A stretch of DNA of 55,087 bases from Myxococcus dinghuensis (GTDB lineage: Bacteria > Myxococcota > Myxococcia > Myxococcales > Myxococcaceae), in contig NZ_JAKCFB010000052.1 in NCBI RefSeq assembly GCF_024198235.1, positions 1 through 55,087 on the forward strand, in the 5' to 3' direction. Each line of letters opens with the position of its first letter. Position 1 is the stretch's first letter. The notes under the pieces were generated by a model that saw only the letters and a list, made by a program, of their open reading frames with translations, searched no databases and had not been told where the DNA came from. Made by a program: the position numbers and the translations under genes. Below, piece by piece: positions 32,238 through 39,978 of this stretch.

Positions 32238-34924
32238 CCGGGGTCCTCGAACACCAGCCGCGCGCCGGAGCCCTCCAGCAGCTCCCGCAGGTGGCGGACG
32301 TGGACGCGCAGCGAGTTGTCGTGGAGCCGCGGGTCGTAGTCCGCCTCCCACATGGCGCGCACGCACGCCTCCTTCGACAGCGTCTTGCCGGGCTGGCGGG
32401 CCAGCGCGTACAGGAGCCGGCGCGGCAGCACGCGCTTCGCCAGGGAGTGGGTGCGCCCACCCACGCGCAGCTCGTGGTGACGCGCGTCGAGCACCACCGC
32501 GTCCTGGGCGGCGGGGGCCTCGGTGGCCAGCCGCGCGCCGGAGGACGTCACCACCCGCAGGGAGGCCAGCGAGCGGGCCAGCTCCGGGACCAGCTCCGGG
32601 TCCGCCTCGCCCTCGGCGGCGGCGCGCGCCGCGGCCTCCAGCGCGTCGCGGGTGTCGGTGGCGCGGCCCGCGAGCCGGTGCAGCATGGCGTGGGCCAGGT
32701 GCGCCAGCGCGCGCTCCATCGCGAAGTCCGCCCCCACCGCGAGCGGCCGGAGCGACGCCAGCAGCCCCGCGGCCCGGACGCTGTCTCCCGCCGTCGCGGC
32801 GGCCAGCGCGGCCAGCGCCCGCTGACGCGCGGCCACACCCGGCCGCACCTCCCGGGGCTCCACGTCGACGGCGCGCTCCAACTGCCGCTGGACGTCCGAC
32901 GCCCGCGCCGCGTCCGCGCCCCGGGCCAACCCCTCCGCCCCGCGGGCACGCGCCGAGGCCGCCGCCTCGTCCAGGAGCGCGAGCCCCTCCGCGCGCCGCC
33001 CCAGCTCCAGCAGCATGCGCCCGGCGCAGACGCGCGAGAGGTGGTGCACGAAGAGGTAGCCCCCCTGCTCCGCGCGCGCCTCCGTCTGCCGCAGCCCCGC
33101 GAGCGCGGCGCGGCGCTCGCCTCGCTCCCCGCGCACCAGCGCCGCGATGCAGTCCAGCTCCAGCGCCAGCCGGGGCGCGCCCAGCTCCTCCAGCCGCTCG
33201 CGCACGCCCGCCAGCGCCGTCTCCGCCGCCTCGAAGCGCCCCAGGCGGCTGACGATGCCCGCGGACATCGCGGCCACCAGCGGACCGCGCGAGTGCAGCG
33301 GCTCCCCGCCCAGGAGGGACAGGCACTGGCTCAAGGGCGCCTCGAGCTCGTCGTCGCGTCCGTCGATCCAACACATCAACGCCCGCGCGTAGGCGCACCA
33401 GCCCAGCACGCGCGGGTCGTTCGTCGCGGCGCACGCGGCGCCGAGCATCTCCAACGACTCGTCCAGCCGGCCCTGGAAGAAGCGCAGCGCGGCCCAGGCG
33501 AGCAGTTGCTGCAGGAAGACCTCCGGGTCGCGCGGCATGGGCATGGCGCCGAGCGTGCGCTCACAGGCGTCCAGCTCCAGCGAGAACAGCGCCACGCGCA
33601 CCAGCACGGTGCCCACCTGCTCCCGCAGGGCCAGCCCCTCGTCGTCGGACGCCTCGCCCAGCGACGACGACAGCGCCAGCAGCTCCGCGTACGCGCGGCG
33701 CAGGTCCAACAACCGCACCAGGGCGCGGGCCCGGGCCAGGCCCACGTGCGGCGTGCGCAGCGGCTCCGGCACGGAGCCGAGCAGCGCGAGCAGCTCGCCC
33801 GCGGCCCCCTGACGCACCAACGCCTCCGCCTGCTCGATGACGAAGGCCACGCGCTCCGCGTGCCGCCCCAGCGCCTGAAGGTGCCGGCACATGGCCCGCA
33901 CCCGCACCACCTCCGGCAGCGGCTCACGCGCGAGGACGGCGAGCAGCGTCTCGTGGGCGTCGCGGGCCTCGCGCTCACCGAGCAACGACTGGAGGGCCTC
34001 GCGCACCAGGTCGTGGACGCCCTGCCGCCCCTGCGCGTCCGCCTCCACCAGGAGCCGCGCGCCCAGCCGCGCCAGCGCCACCTCCGCCGCGCCCCCCGGG
34101 AGCACGGCCCCGAGCGACGCGGCCGGCAGGGGCACCTCGCTCAGGGCGAGCACCGCCGCCAGCTTGCGTTCGTCCGGGGGCAGCGCGGAGAGGGCCGCGC
34201 GCACCGGCTCCTCCACGTCCGCGTCGTTGGCGTGCGCGCGTCGCAGGAGGAACGGCACGCCCCGCGAGCGGGCCCACGCCGCCGCGAAGCCCTCGCGCGC
34301 GCCGTAGAGCTGGTCGAGCTGGCGCCACAACATCCGCGCCGCGGACTCCGGCAGCCCATCCAGGCGCAGCTCGATGCGGTCCGGGCTCGCGGCGTGCCGG
34401 GGAACCACCTCGCGCGAGGTGGCCAGCAGCGCGCCGTGGCGCAGCCGCCCCCCGAGCCCCTCCAGCAGCGCGGAGCGCGCCTCCGGCGCGAGCGCGTGCA
34501 GGTCGTCCAGCACACACAGCGCGCGGCGCGACTCCAGCTCGCGCGCCAGGTCCTCCAACCGCGAGGCATCCGACAGCGCCTGCGCCACGGGCGCCTCGCG
34601 CAACTGCCGGCGCGCGTCGTCCACCACCGTGTCCAGCGTGTCTCCCGGAACGATGCGCCGGTGGATGACGAGGCCGCGGTAGCGCGCGGCCACCGCCGCC
34701 ACCAGCGCGGACTTGCCTACGCCCGCCAGCCCGTACACCACCGCCGTGCGCACGCGCCGCAGCAGCGTCCCCAACCGCCGCACCTCCTCGGTGCGCCCCA
34801 CGAACACCGCGGGTGGCCCCAATCCCTTGGGCGAAGGAGGCCGCGCGCCGCGCGCCGCGTCGCGATCCACGGAGGGAGACGTGACGCGCCTGCGGCTGCG
34901 GTGGCTGGACGGTCCGATGCGCAT
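32177..34924 (-). CDS. STAND ATPase/TPR transcription regulator with C-terminal winged helix
   Basis: A 915-residue signal-integrating ATPase. Residues about 40-300 form an NB-ARC/AAA-like domain with FVGRTEEVRRL, Walker A GLAGVGKS (65-72) and Walker B ALCVLDDLHAL. A long middle (about 330-790) is a TPR-type helical solenoid. The last 95 residues are an OmpR/PhoB-type winged helix (LPRRLLYALARQPGKTLSKE, SLRVHVRHLRELLEG, GYRLEV). MalT and AfsR-like proteins share this plan, but the winged helix at the C-terminus differs from AfsR (N-terminal) and MalT (LuxR type). The start is uncertain (34924 or 34975). The 3' end overlaps the histidine kinase gene in antisense. Confidence 0.88.
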   Translation of the reverse strand: MRIGPSSHRSRRRVTSPSVDRDAARGARPPSPKGLGPPAVFVGRTEEVRRLGTLLRRVRTAVVYGLAGVGKSALVAAVAARYRGLVIHRRIVPGDTLDTVVDDARRQLREAPVAQALSDASRLEDLARELESRRALCVLDDLHALAPEARSALLEGLGGRLRHGALLATSREVVPRHAASPDRIELRLDGLPESAARMLWRQLDQLYGAREGFAAAWARSRGVPFLLRRAHANDADVEEPVRAALSALPPDERKLAAVLALSEVPLPAASLGAVLPGGAAEVALARLGARLLVEADAQGRQGVHDLVREALQSLLGEREARDAHETLLAVLAREPLPEVVRVRAMCRHLQALGRHAERVAFVIEQAEALVRQGAAGELLALLGSVPEPLRTPHVGLARARALVRLLDLRRAYAELLALSSSLGEASDDEGLALREQVGTVLVRVALFSLELDACERTLGAMPMPRDPEVFLQQLLAWAALRFFQGRLDESLEMLGAACAATNDPRVLGWCAYARALMCWIDGRDDELEAPLSQCLSLLGGEPLHSRGPLVAAMSAGIVSRLGRFEAAETALAGVRERLEELGAPRLALELDCIAALVRGERGERRAALAGLRQTEARAEQGGYLFVHHLSRVCAGRMLLELGRRAEGLALLDEAAASARARGAEGLARGADAARASDVQRQLERAVDVEPREVRPGVAARQRALAALAAATAGDSVRAAGLLASLRPLAVGADFAMERALAHLAHAMLHRLAGRATDTRDALEAAARAAAEGEADPELVPELARSLASLRVVTSSGARLATEAPAAQDAVVLDARHHELRVGGRTHSLAKRVLPRRLLYALARQPGKTLSKEACVRAMWEADYDPRLHDNSLRVHVRHLRELLEGSGARLVFEDPGYRLEVAEGFAFVRDESTSG

Positions 34925-35225
34925 GTCGGGCTGGCTGACGACACAGCCTGACACACCCTGGGGCCGCGGCCCCATGTCCTCTCGTGGACGGGTGAGGTGC
35001 CCGTCCCCCACGTGCGGGCCGTCTCAGGTAGGGATTGCCGCGCCCGGGTGTGTTCCAGGGTCACTCCGCTTATTCACAGTTTGTCGCCCTCCAAGAAGGA
35101 ATTGGCGCCAGGAATGAAACCGCCGAAAAAGAAATCGCGCATCATTCCCAGACTTCCCGATGGCCAAGAGCACGCATCGCGTCTGGTCAGCGCGCCATCG
35201 GGATTTCCGTCCGGAGGGCGCTCCG
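34925..35225. other. Divergent intergenic region, partly AT-rich
   Basis: About 300 bases between the STAND regulator and the small gene at 35226. The segment 35060-35160 is clearly more AT-rich (for example GAAAAAGAAATC) than its surroundings and probably holds the promoters. It includes the palindrome TGGCGCCA. No gene or hairpin stands out. Confidence 0.4.
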
Positions 35226-35594
35226 ATGTGGATCGAGACCATCATCATGCCCCGGGAAGAGCCAGGGCTCCGACCAGCCTCGCCCTCCCGGGACCGAAGG
35301 GCCGTGCTCAAGGCAGCCGGGGAGGAGAGTCAGGCCCTCCGGGACTCCGTGGTGGGATTCTTGAGCACACACCACCTGCTGGATGCGGTGAGGTGGATCA
35401 GCGAGCCGGGCTTTTTTCCCCTCGTCACCCTGCACTGCACCGACCGCGCCCTGGAGAAACTCCGGGAGGCCGCCGAGTTCGTCGTGGGCTGCGCGGCGCC
35501 CGTGGACACGTATTCACCGCTCGTCCCCACCGAGTCCGACCTGTCGTCGGAGCCCGCGCCCATGGCGCTCCCCATGATGGCGCGCCACTTCTGA
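35226..35594 (+). CDS. Small soluble protein of unknown function
   Basis: A 122-residue protein. The ATG at 35226 has GGAGGG upstream and is followed by WIETIIMPREEPGLRPASPS. The central part (LRDSVVGFLSTHHLLDAVRW, FFPLVTLHCTDRALEKLREA) alternates strands and helices like a small alpha-beta ferredoxin-like domain, with one Cys in VVGCAAP. The C-terminus is Pro/Ser-rich. No family recognised. Promoter likely in the AT-rich region just upstream. Confidence 0.6.
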   Translation: MWIETIIMPREEPGLRPASPSRDRRAVLKAAGEESQALRDSVVGFLSTHHLLDAVRWISEPGFFPLVTLHCTDRALEKLREAAEFVVGCAAPVDTYSPLVPTESDLSSEPAPMALPMMARHF

Positions 35595-35649
35595 CGTCGC
35601 CACCGGCCCGGCGACCTCGCTTTCGAGAGGCCCCCCAGGCCCCAGGGCT

Positions 35650-36597
35650 TCAGGCCCACCCCGAGGCGTCCGACACCTCCGCCTCACCGATGAACAGCCC
35701 CAGCATCACCAGCCGCTCCGCCACCTGGAGCGCGGCGCCGTGCGAGGGCGTCAGGAGCACGGCCATCGCCTCCTCCGCCGTCTCCATGCGGGCCATGGCC
35801 TCGAGCCACTCCGGCGCCTGCCGCCCGCCCGCCACGTCCGGCGACGCCACCTCCCAGACCCAGTCCCGCGCCCCCTGACGCAGCCGCTCCGCCTCCTCCG
35901 CGGTGAGCACGAGCACCACCGTGTCGCCGTGCGCCGCGGACCGCGGATGCAGTTGGCGCAGCGGCTCCAGCGCCCAGGGCGCCAGGGACGTGAGCGTCGC
36001 CTCGTAGACGTGACTCGTCGCGTCCTCCACCCGACCCCGGGTGCGCAGGGAGACCTCCCCCAGGAGCGCCGTGTGGACGAAGTCCTCGCGCCCGTCCGCG
36101 TCGTACGTGGTGAAGACGGACTCCTCGCGCCCAGTCCCACGCGCCCGGTCGAAGGACCACGCCCCCGTCACCCGGCGCACCGTCGCGAGCCGCCCCCCGC
36201 GGCCCTCCTCCGGCGGCACGCCGAGCGTCAGGAGCCGGCGACAGGCCTCCACCCCCTCGGGCCGGTCCACGCGGAAGTCCACCCGCCGGCCGGACCACGC
36301 CTGGACCTCTCCGGGCGGACCGGACACCGCGACGTCCTCCAGGCCCCCACCCGGCGCCAGCCCCGAGAGCAGCGCCGGGGGGCCCACGAGGACACGCACC
36401 GTGCCCGCGTCCACCCGCTGGATGGCGAGCGACGTCCCCCCCGCCCGCTCGACCTCCGTGTGTCCCGGCACGCCGGCCCAGCGTCCCAGCGCCTCGAACA
36501 GGCCCACGAGCGGCGTCTCCACGAACGCCGCGCCGTGCACCACCCGCGTCTGTCCCACCCGCGGGTCCCCTCGACCGCGTCCCAGCTCCCCCAGCAT
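35650..36597 (-). CDS. Protein of unknown function
   Basis: A 315-residue soluble protein with a good GGGGGAG ribosome site. It appears to be made of two beta-rich halves: 1-125 (LFEALGRWAGVPGHTEVERA) and 126-270 (WSFDRARGTGREESVFTTYD, HVYEATLTSLAPWALEPLRQ), followed by a helical tail. The N-terminal part could be a small adaptor or T6SS-type chaperone-like domain, but there is no recognisable motif. It follows the PARG-like gene on the same strand after 101 bases and may share its transcript. Confidence 0.6.
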   Translation of the reverse strand: MLGELGRGRGDPRVGQTRVVHGAAFVETPLVGLFEALGRWAGVPGHTEVERAGGTSLAIQRVDAGTVRVLVGPPALLSGLAPGGGLEDVAVSGPPGEVQAWSGRRVDFRVDRPEGVEACRRLLTLGVPPEEGRGGRLATVRRVTGAWSFDRARGTGREESVFTTYDADGREDFVHTALLGEVSLRTRGRVEDATSHVYEATLTSLAPWALEPLRQLHPRSAAHGDTVVLVLTAEEAERLRQGARDWVWEVASPDVAGGRQAPEWLEAMARMETAEEAMAVLLTPSHGAALQVAERLVMLGLFIGEAEVSDASGWA

Positions 36598-36698
36598 GTG
36601 ACTCCCCCTGAAATCACCAGCCCGGGAGTTGTCTCGCGAAACCGGGGACGCGTGGGATTAAGCCGAGTTAAATCCGCCGTCCGCGCCCGGCGGGGGGC

Positions 36699-37520
36699 TC
36701 ACCCGAAGAACTCGCGGAAGGCGCGCAGGTTGGGCCCGTCGCCGCCCCGCTCGTACACCGCGAACACCACGCGCTCGAAGGCCCCCGGCAGCGACTCCAG
36801 CGCCCGGGCGAAGGCGCGCGCCACCTCCGTCGGGTCGTTGCGGAACACGCCACAGCCCCACGCCCCGAGCACCAGCGTGGTGTGGCCCTGGTGCGCCATC
36901 ACCTGGAGCACCTTGCGCGCCCGGGCCCGCAGCACGCCCGGCAGCGCGTCCCGTCCGCGGCCCCCCTCCCGCTGCACCACCCCCGCGTTGGGCGCGGGCG
37001 CCGTCACGAGCGAGACGTGGAAGGGCTGCTCCAGCAGCGCCAGCGACTCGTCCCGGAAGAACGGCACGTCGGGGGAGTAGATGACGTGGTCCGTGTACAG
37101 CGCCGAGTGCTCCCAGCGGTTGGCCTCGTAGTACCCCGGCTGCGACAGGAGGCAGGTGTAGAGCGCCGAGCAGCGCGCCAGGTCCTCCTCCTGCGCCTTC
37201 GCGCCGCCCAGGAAGCCGCCGCCCGGGTTCTTCGCGGAGGCGAAGTTGAGCGCGACCACGCGCGCCAGTCCCTCCTCCTCCACCAGCCGCCGGGCCGCCT
37301 CGCCCGTCTTCTCCGCCGTCACCTCGAGGCGCGGTGGACGCGCGTCCTCGCGCGGCTCGGCGCCGCGCAGCCCCGAGAAGTCCTCCGGCCCGTAGAGCAC
37401 CGTGCCTTCCACGGCGCGGGCCACGGCGTCCCGGAGGTCGACGCTCCTGCCGGACGGCGAGACGTACGTCCCACCCTCCATGATGCGCAGCGACTCCTGC
37501 GCCAATCCCTTCAACGACAT
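36699..37520 (-). CDS. DUF2263/TIGR02452-type poly(ADP-ribose) glycohydrolase-like enzyme
   Basis: A 273-residue macrodomain-like protein. It contains the diagnostic PARG signature NPGGGFLGGAKAQEEDL: the Gly triplet at 100-102 and catalytic Gln-Glu-Glu at 110-112, in family spacing. Also typical are ALNFASAKNP, LARCSALYTCL and the closing GAWGCGVFRNDPTEVA with NPP-like loop. Bacterial members of this family remove ADP-ribose from proteins. The ATG at 37520 has GGGAG close by and fits the family N-terminus (LAQESLRIMEGGTYVSPSG). Upstream are two inverted repeats that may be operators. Role: reversal of ADP-ribosylation, by family. Confidence 0.9.
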   Translation of the reverse strand: MSLKGLAQESLRIMEGGTYVSPSGRSVDLRDAVARAVEGTVLYGPEDFSGLRGAEPREDARPPRLEVTAEKTGEAARRLVEEEGLARVVALNFASAKNPGGGFLGGAKAQEEDLARCSALYTCLLSQPGYYEANRWEHSALYTDHVIYSPDVPFFRDESLALLEQPFHVSLVTAPAPNAGVVQREGGRGRDALPGVLRARARKVLQVMAHQGHTTLVLGAWGCGVFRNDPTEVARAFARALESLPGAFERVVFAVYERGGDGPNLRAFREFFG

Positions 37521-37535
37521 GACCGCTCCCCGCGT

Positions 37536-37592
37536 GAGGTCCGGCACGACGGGCGGACCTCGCCCGGCCGGTTCGTGTCACTTACACACGAA
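37536..37592. promoter_or_regulatory. Two inverted repeats upstream of the PARG-like gene
   Basis: GAGGTCC (37536-37542) pairs with GGACCTC (37555-37561), and TTCGTGT (37572-37578) with ACACGAA (37586-37592); both are perfect 7-bp arms. They lie in the short gap upstream of the PARG-like start and could be operators or RNA hairpins in its leader. Confidence 0.35.
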
Positions 37593-37621
37593 GATGCCTC
37601 ACGCCCCCTGACGGGGGCAAT

Positions 37622-37658
37622 GTCCGCGAGCGGCGAAGCACGGGGGCCGCCCGCGGAC
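37622..37658 (-). terminator. Candidate terminator for the lipoprotein gene
   Basis: GTCCGCG (37622-37628) pairs with CGCGGAC (37652-37658), starting 17 bases beyond the end of the minus-strand lipoprotein gene. The loop is long (23 bases), so it is weak. Confidence 0.3.
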
Positions 37659-37675
37659 CGGGGGTGGGCGAGGGG

Positions 37676-38542
37676 CTACTCGCAGCCGACGCGCTGGGTG
37701 TTGCTGATGGCCAGGTTGTCGATCCACGTCTCGGAGGCGGAGGGCCCCTGCGGGTGGACGAAGCCGTAGCCCACGGTGAAGCGCTCGAAGGAGCGCATGC
37801 CGATGTCGGTGAAGTTGTGGGCCTCCGCGCCATCCACGTAGACGCGCGCGTTGCCGTGGGTGGCGGACGCGCTCGCGCGGCGCACCTCCCACTCCAGACA
37901 CACCCAGCGGCCGGTGGACATCCCCAGGTTGACCGGCGGGCCCTGGCGGTTCCACCCCTGCCCGGGGCGGCTGGACCAGTCATCCAGCGCGAAGCCCGTA
38001 TCGCGGATGACCTGGAGCTCGATGCCGCCGAAGTCCGAGTTCTCGCTGGAGAAGAGCACGAAGAACGTGCCCATCTGCCCCGGGTCACCCGGCAGCGAGT
38101 TCATGAACACGTGCGCGCGCGCGAACAACTGCGTGCTGAACGGGGTGATGGTCTTGCTCCACTGGGCGAGCGCCTGACCGCCGCCCGTCTTCTCGTCGAT
38201 GCCGTCCTTCGTCACCACGTGCAACGCGCCGGAGCCGTTGCGCGGCTTGGTGCCATCCGCCTGGATGGTGGCGTTCTGGACCAGCGGCTCCCAGCCGTTC
38301 GTCCCGTTGTCGAACGACTCACACAGGAACGCGTGCGACGGGCACGACGCCGTGCCGGTGCTGCCGCCGTCACCCGAGGGGCCACCACCGTCCGGCGTGC
38401 CCGAATCCGGCGCGCCCGAATCCGGCGTGCCCGAATCCGCCGTCCCGGAGTCCGGCGTCTCGTCGTCGTCACCGGAGCAGGCCGGCGTCATGCCCAGCGC
38501 CAGCAGCGCGGCGGGCAGCAGCCAAGTAGCTTTGAAACGCAT
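37676..38542 (-). CDS. Lipoprotein with LamG/lectin-like domain
   Basis: A 288-residue surface lipoprotein. The signal (RFKATWLLPAALLALGMTPAC) ends in a lipobox Cys at about 22, followed by GDDDE and a flexible linker with repeated PDSG/ADSG units. From about residue 70 the sequence (AFLCESFDNGTNGWEPLVQN, FARAHVFMNSLPGDPGQMGT, RWVCLEWEVRR, YVDGAEAHNF) follows the concanavalin-A-like jelly-roll of polysaccharide lyases and LamG proteins. No catalytic residues can be assigned, so it may bind rather than cleave a glycan. GGAAGGA precedes the ATG. Confidence 0.8.
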   Translation of the reverse strand: MRFKATWLLPAALLALGMTPACSGDDDETPDSGTADSGTPDSGAPDSGTPDGGGPSGDGGSTGTASCPSHAFLCESFDNGTNGWEPLVQNATIQADGTKPRNGSGALHVVTKDGIDEKTGGGQALAQWSKTITPFSTQLFARAHVFMNSLPGDPGQMGTFFVLFSSENSDFGGIELQVIRDTGFALDDWSSRPGQGWNRQGPPVNLGMSTGRWVCLEWEVRRASASATHGNARVYVDGAEAHNFTDIGMRSFERFTVGYGFVHPQGPSASETWIDNLAISNTQRVGCE

Positions 38543-38783
38543 AGGGGTCCTTCCGCACCGTCGCCTGACGGTGTCTGAGCAGGCGAGCAGAACTACCATT
38601 CCGGGAGTTCCCCGGGCAGCGGGGCCCCTCGGACCCAGGAGCCTGCCGCGTCCCACATGTCGCGCGCCGGGCGACCGACCGATTCTCGAGGGCTGAGGCG
38701 GCGTTCGAAACGGTGGCGCGCGGCGCCCGGACGTTGCAGAACTGCGCCCGCAAAAACCCCTTTCCCATGAGGAATGCGTGCCC

Positions 38784-39392
38784 ATGAAGCTCTTCTACAC
38801 TCCTGGAGCCTGTTCGCTGTCCCCGCACATCACCCTGCGCGAGGCGGGCCTGAGCTTCGAGGTCGAGAAGGTGGACCTGCGCACCAAGAAGACCGAGTCC
38901 GGTGCGGACTTCACCGCGGTGAACCCCAAGGGCTATGTGCCCGCGCTGAAGCTGGATGACGGCACGGTGCTGACCGAGGGTCCCGCCATCGTCCAGTACA
39001 TCGCGGACCAGGCGCCCCAGTCGAAGCTCGCTCCCGCCAACGGCACCGTCGCGCGCTACCAGTTGCAGGAGGCGCTCAACTTCGTCTCCACGGAGCTGCA
39101 CAAGGCGTTCAGCCCGCTGTTCAACCCCGCGTTCCCGGACGAGGGGAAGAAGATCTTCCGCGACCGCATCGCCGCGCGCCTGGCGACGCTGGACGCCCAG
39201 CTGAAGAAGAGCCCCTACCTCACCGGTGAGCAGTTCACCGTGGCGGATGCGTACCTCTTCACCGTGCTGAACTGGACCAGGCCCATGCAGATCGACCTGT
39301 CGCCGTACCCGGCGGTGGTCGAGTACCACGCCCGCGTGGCGGCGCGTCCGCAGGTCCAGGCCGCGATGGCCGCCGAAGGCCTGACGAAGTGA
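38784..39392 (+). CDS. gstA: Glutathione S-transferase (GstA, beta class)
   Basis: A 202-residue cytosolic enzyme conjugating glutathione to electrophiles. It aligns along its whole length with E. coli GstA: MKLFYTPGACSLSPHITLRE includes the conserved Cys10 of the beta class, VNPKGYVPALKLDDG and LTEGPAIVQYIAD complete the thioredoxin-fold N-terminus, and the helical C-terminus has ATVADAYLFTVL-like FTVADAYLFTVLNW. The ATG at 38784 sits 10 bases after AGGA and gives the standard N-terminus; a GTG two codons earlier is possible. Its stop overlaps the start of a VOC-family gene, so they are coupled and probably share a detoxification role. Confidence 0.93.
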   Translation: MKLFYTPGACSLSPHITLREAGLSFEVEKVDLRTKKTESGADFTAVNPKGYVPALKLDDGTVLTEGPAIVQYIADQAPQSKLAPANGTVARYQLQEALNFVSTELHKAFSPLFNPAFPDEGKKIFRDRIAARLATLDAQLKKSPYLTGEQFTVADAYLFTVLNWTRPMQIDLSPYPAVVEYHARVAARPQVQAAMAAEGLTK

Positions 39393-39748
39393 CAGCGGGC
39401 TTCGTCAAGCTGCTCGTCTCGGACCCGGAGCGCTCGCGGGCGTTCTACGAGGCGCTCGGCTTCGAACGCACCCAGTACGAGCCGCCCTTCGTCCACCTGG
39501 TGTGGGCGGGGAAGGTGGACCTCTACCTCGTCGCCCCTCCGCCCCAGCTCAAGCTGGAGGGACGGCGAGGGCTGGGCGTGCTCGTGGGCTTCCGTACGGA
39601 GGGCCCCTCGGGGCTCGACGAGCTGCTGCTGCGCGCCCAGGCCCAGGGCGCCCTCGTGGAAGGTCCCACCGTGCAGCCCTGGCACACGCGCGAGGTCGTC
39701 ATCACCGACCCGGACGGCTACCGGCTCAACTTCATCGAGCCCGCCTGA
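39389..39748 (+). CDS. VOC (glyoxalase/bleomycin-resistance) family protein
   Basis: A 119-residue protein with two beta-alpha-beta-beta-beta units. FVKLLVSDPERSRAFYEALGF is the usual opening, FVHLVWAGKVDLYLV the inner strands, and VVITDPDGYRLNFIEPA the closing motif with the Asp-Pro-Asp-Gly turn and the last metal ligand Glu. GTG start overlapping the gstA stop (GTGA). Family members are glyoxalases, dioxygenases or drug-binding proteins; the substrate is unknown, but coupling to gstA suggests electrophile or thiol-adduct handling. Confidence 0.88.
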   Translation: MTAGFVKLLVSDPERSRAFYEALGFERTQYEPPFVHLVWAGKVDLYLVAPPPQLKLEGRRGLGVLVGFRTEGPSGLDELLLRAQAQGALVEGPTVQPWHTREVVITDPDGYRLNFIEPA

Positions 39749-39756
39749 CCGCGCGC

Positions 39757-39806
39757 GGCGGGTCGTCGCTGGTGGCCCCTCCGGGCCTCCGGCGACGCCT
39801 CCCGCC
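39757..39806 (+). terminator. Compound GC-rich terminator hairpin
   Basis: Nested arms: GGCGGG with CCCGCC, CGTCGC with GCGACG, and inner GGCCC with GGGCC around CTCC. The structure begins nine bases after the stop of the VOC gene and would close the gstA transcript. No T-run. Confidence 0.5.
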
Positions 39807-39978
39807 CCACCCCTTCGCGCCGCCGCGAGCGCGGGTCCGCCCGCTCGCCGTGAGCCCCACCGGGTCGCCCGCCCTCCGGCCTGCCGCGACCACTCGGCCC
39901 CACGACGTCCACGCCCCTGTGCCCGCGAGGTGTACGGTGCCCTGTCCGGCCCGCCGCCGTGACCCGCCTCCGCCGCAC

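Noticed and set aside
30465..33434. A 989-codon antisense frame across the kinase and regulator
   Set aside because: Same reason: biased composition, no motif, both true genes have full domain sets.
30431..34951. A 1,506-codon open frame on the plus strand opposite the STAND regulator
   Set aside because: It reads as His/Arg/Gln-rich low-complexity protein without domains and overlaps the histidine kinase; it is an antisense shadow created by high GC3 of the real genes.
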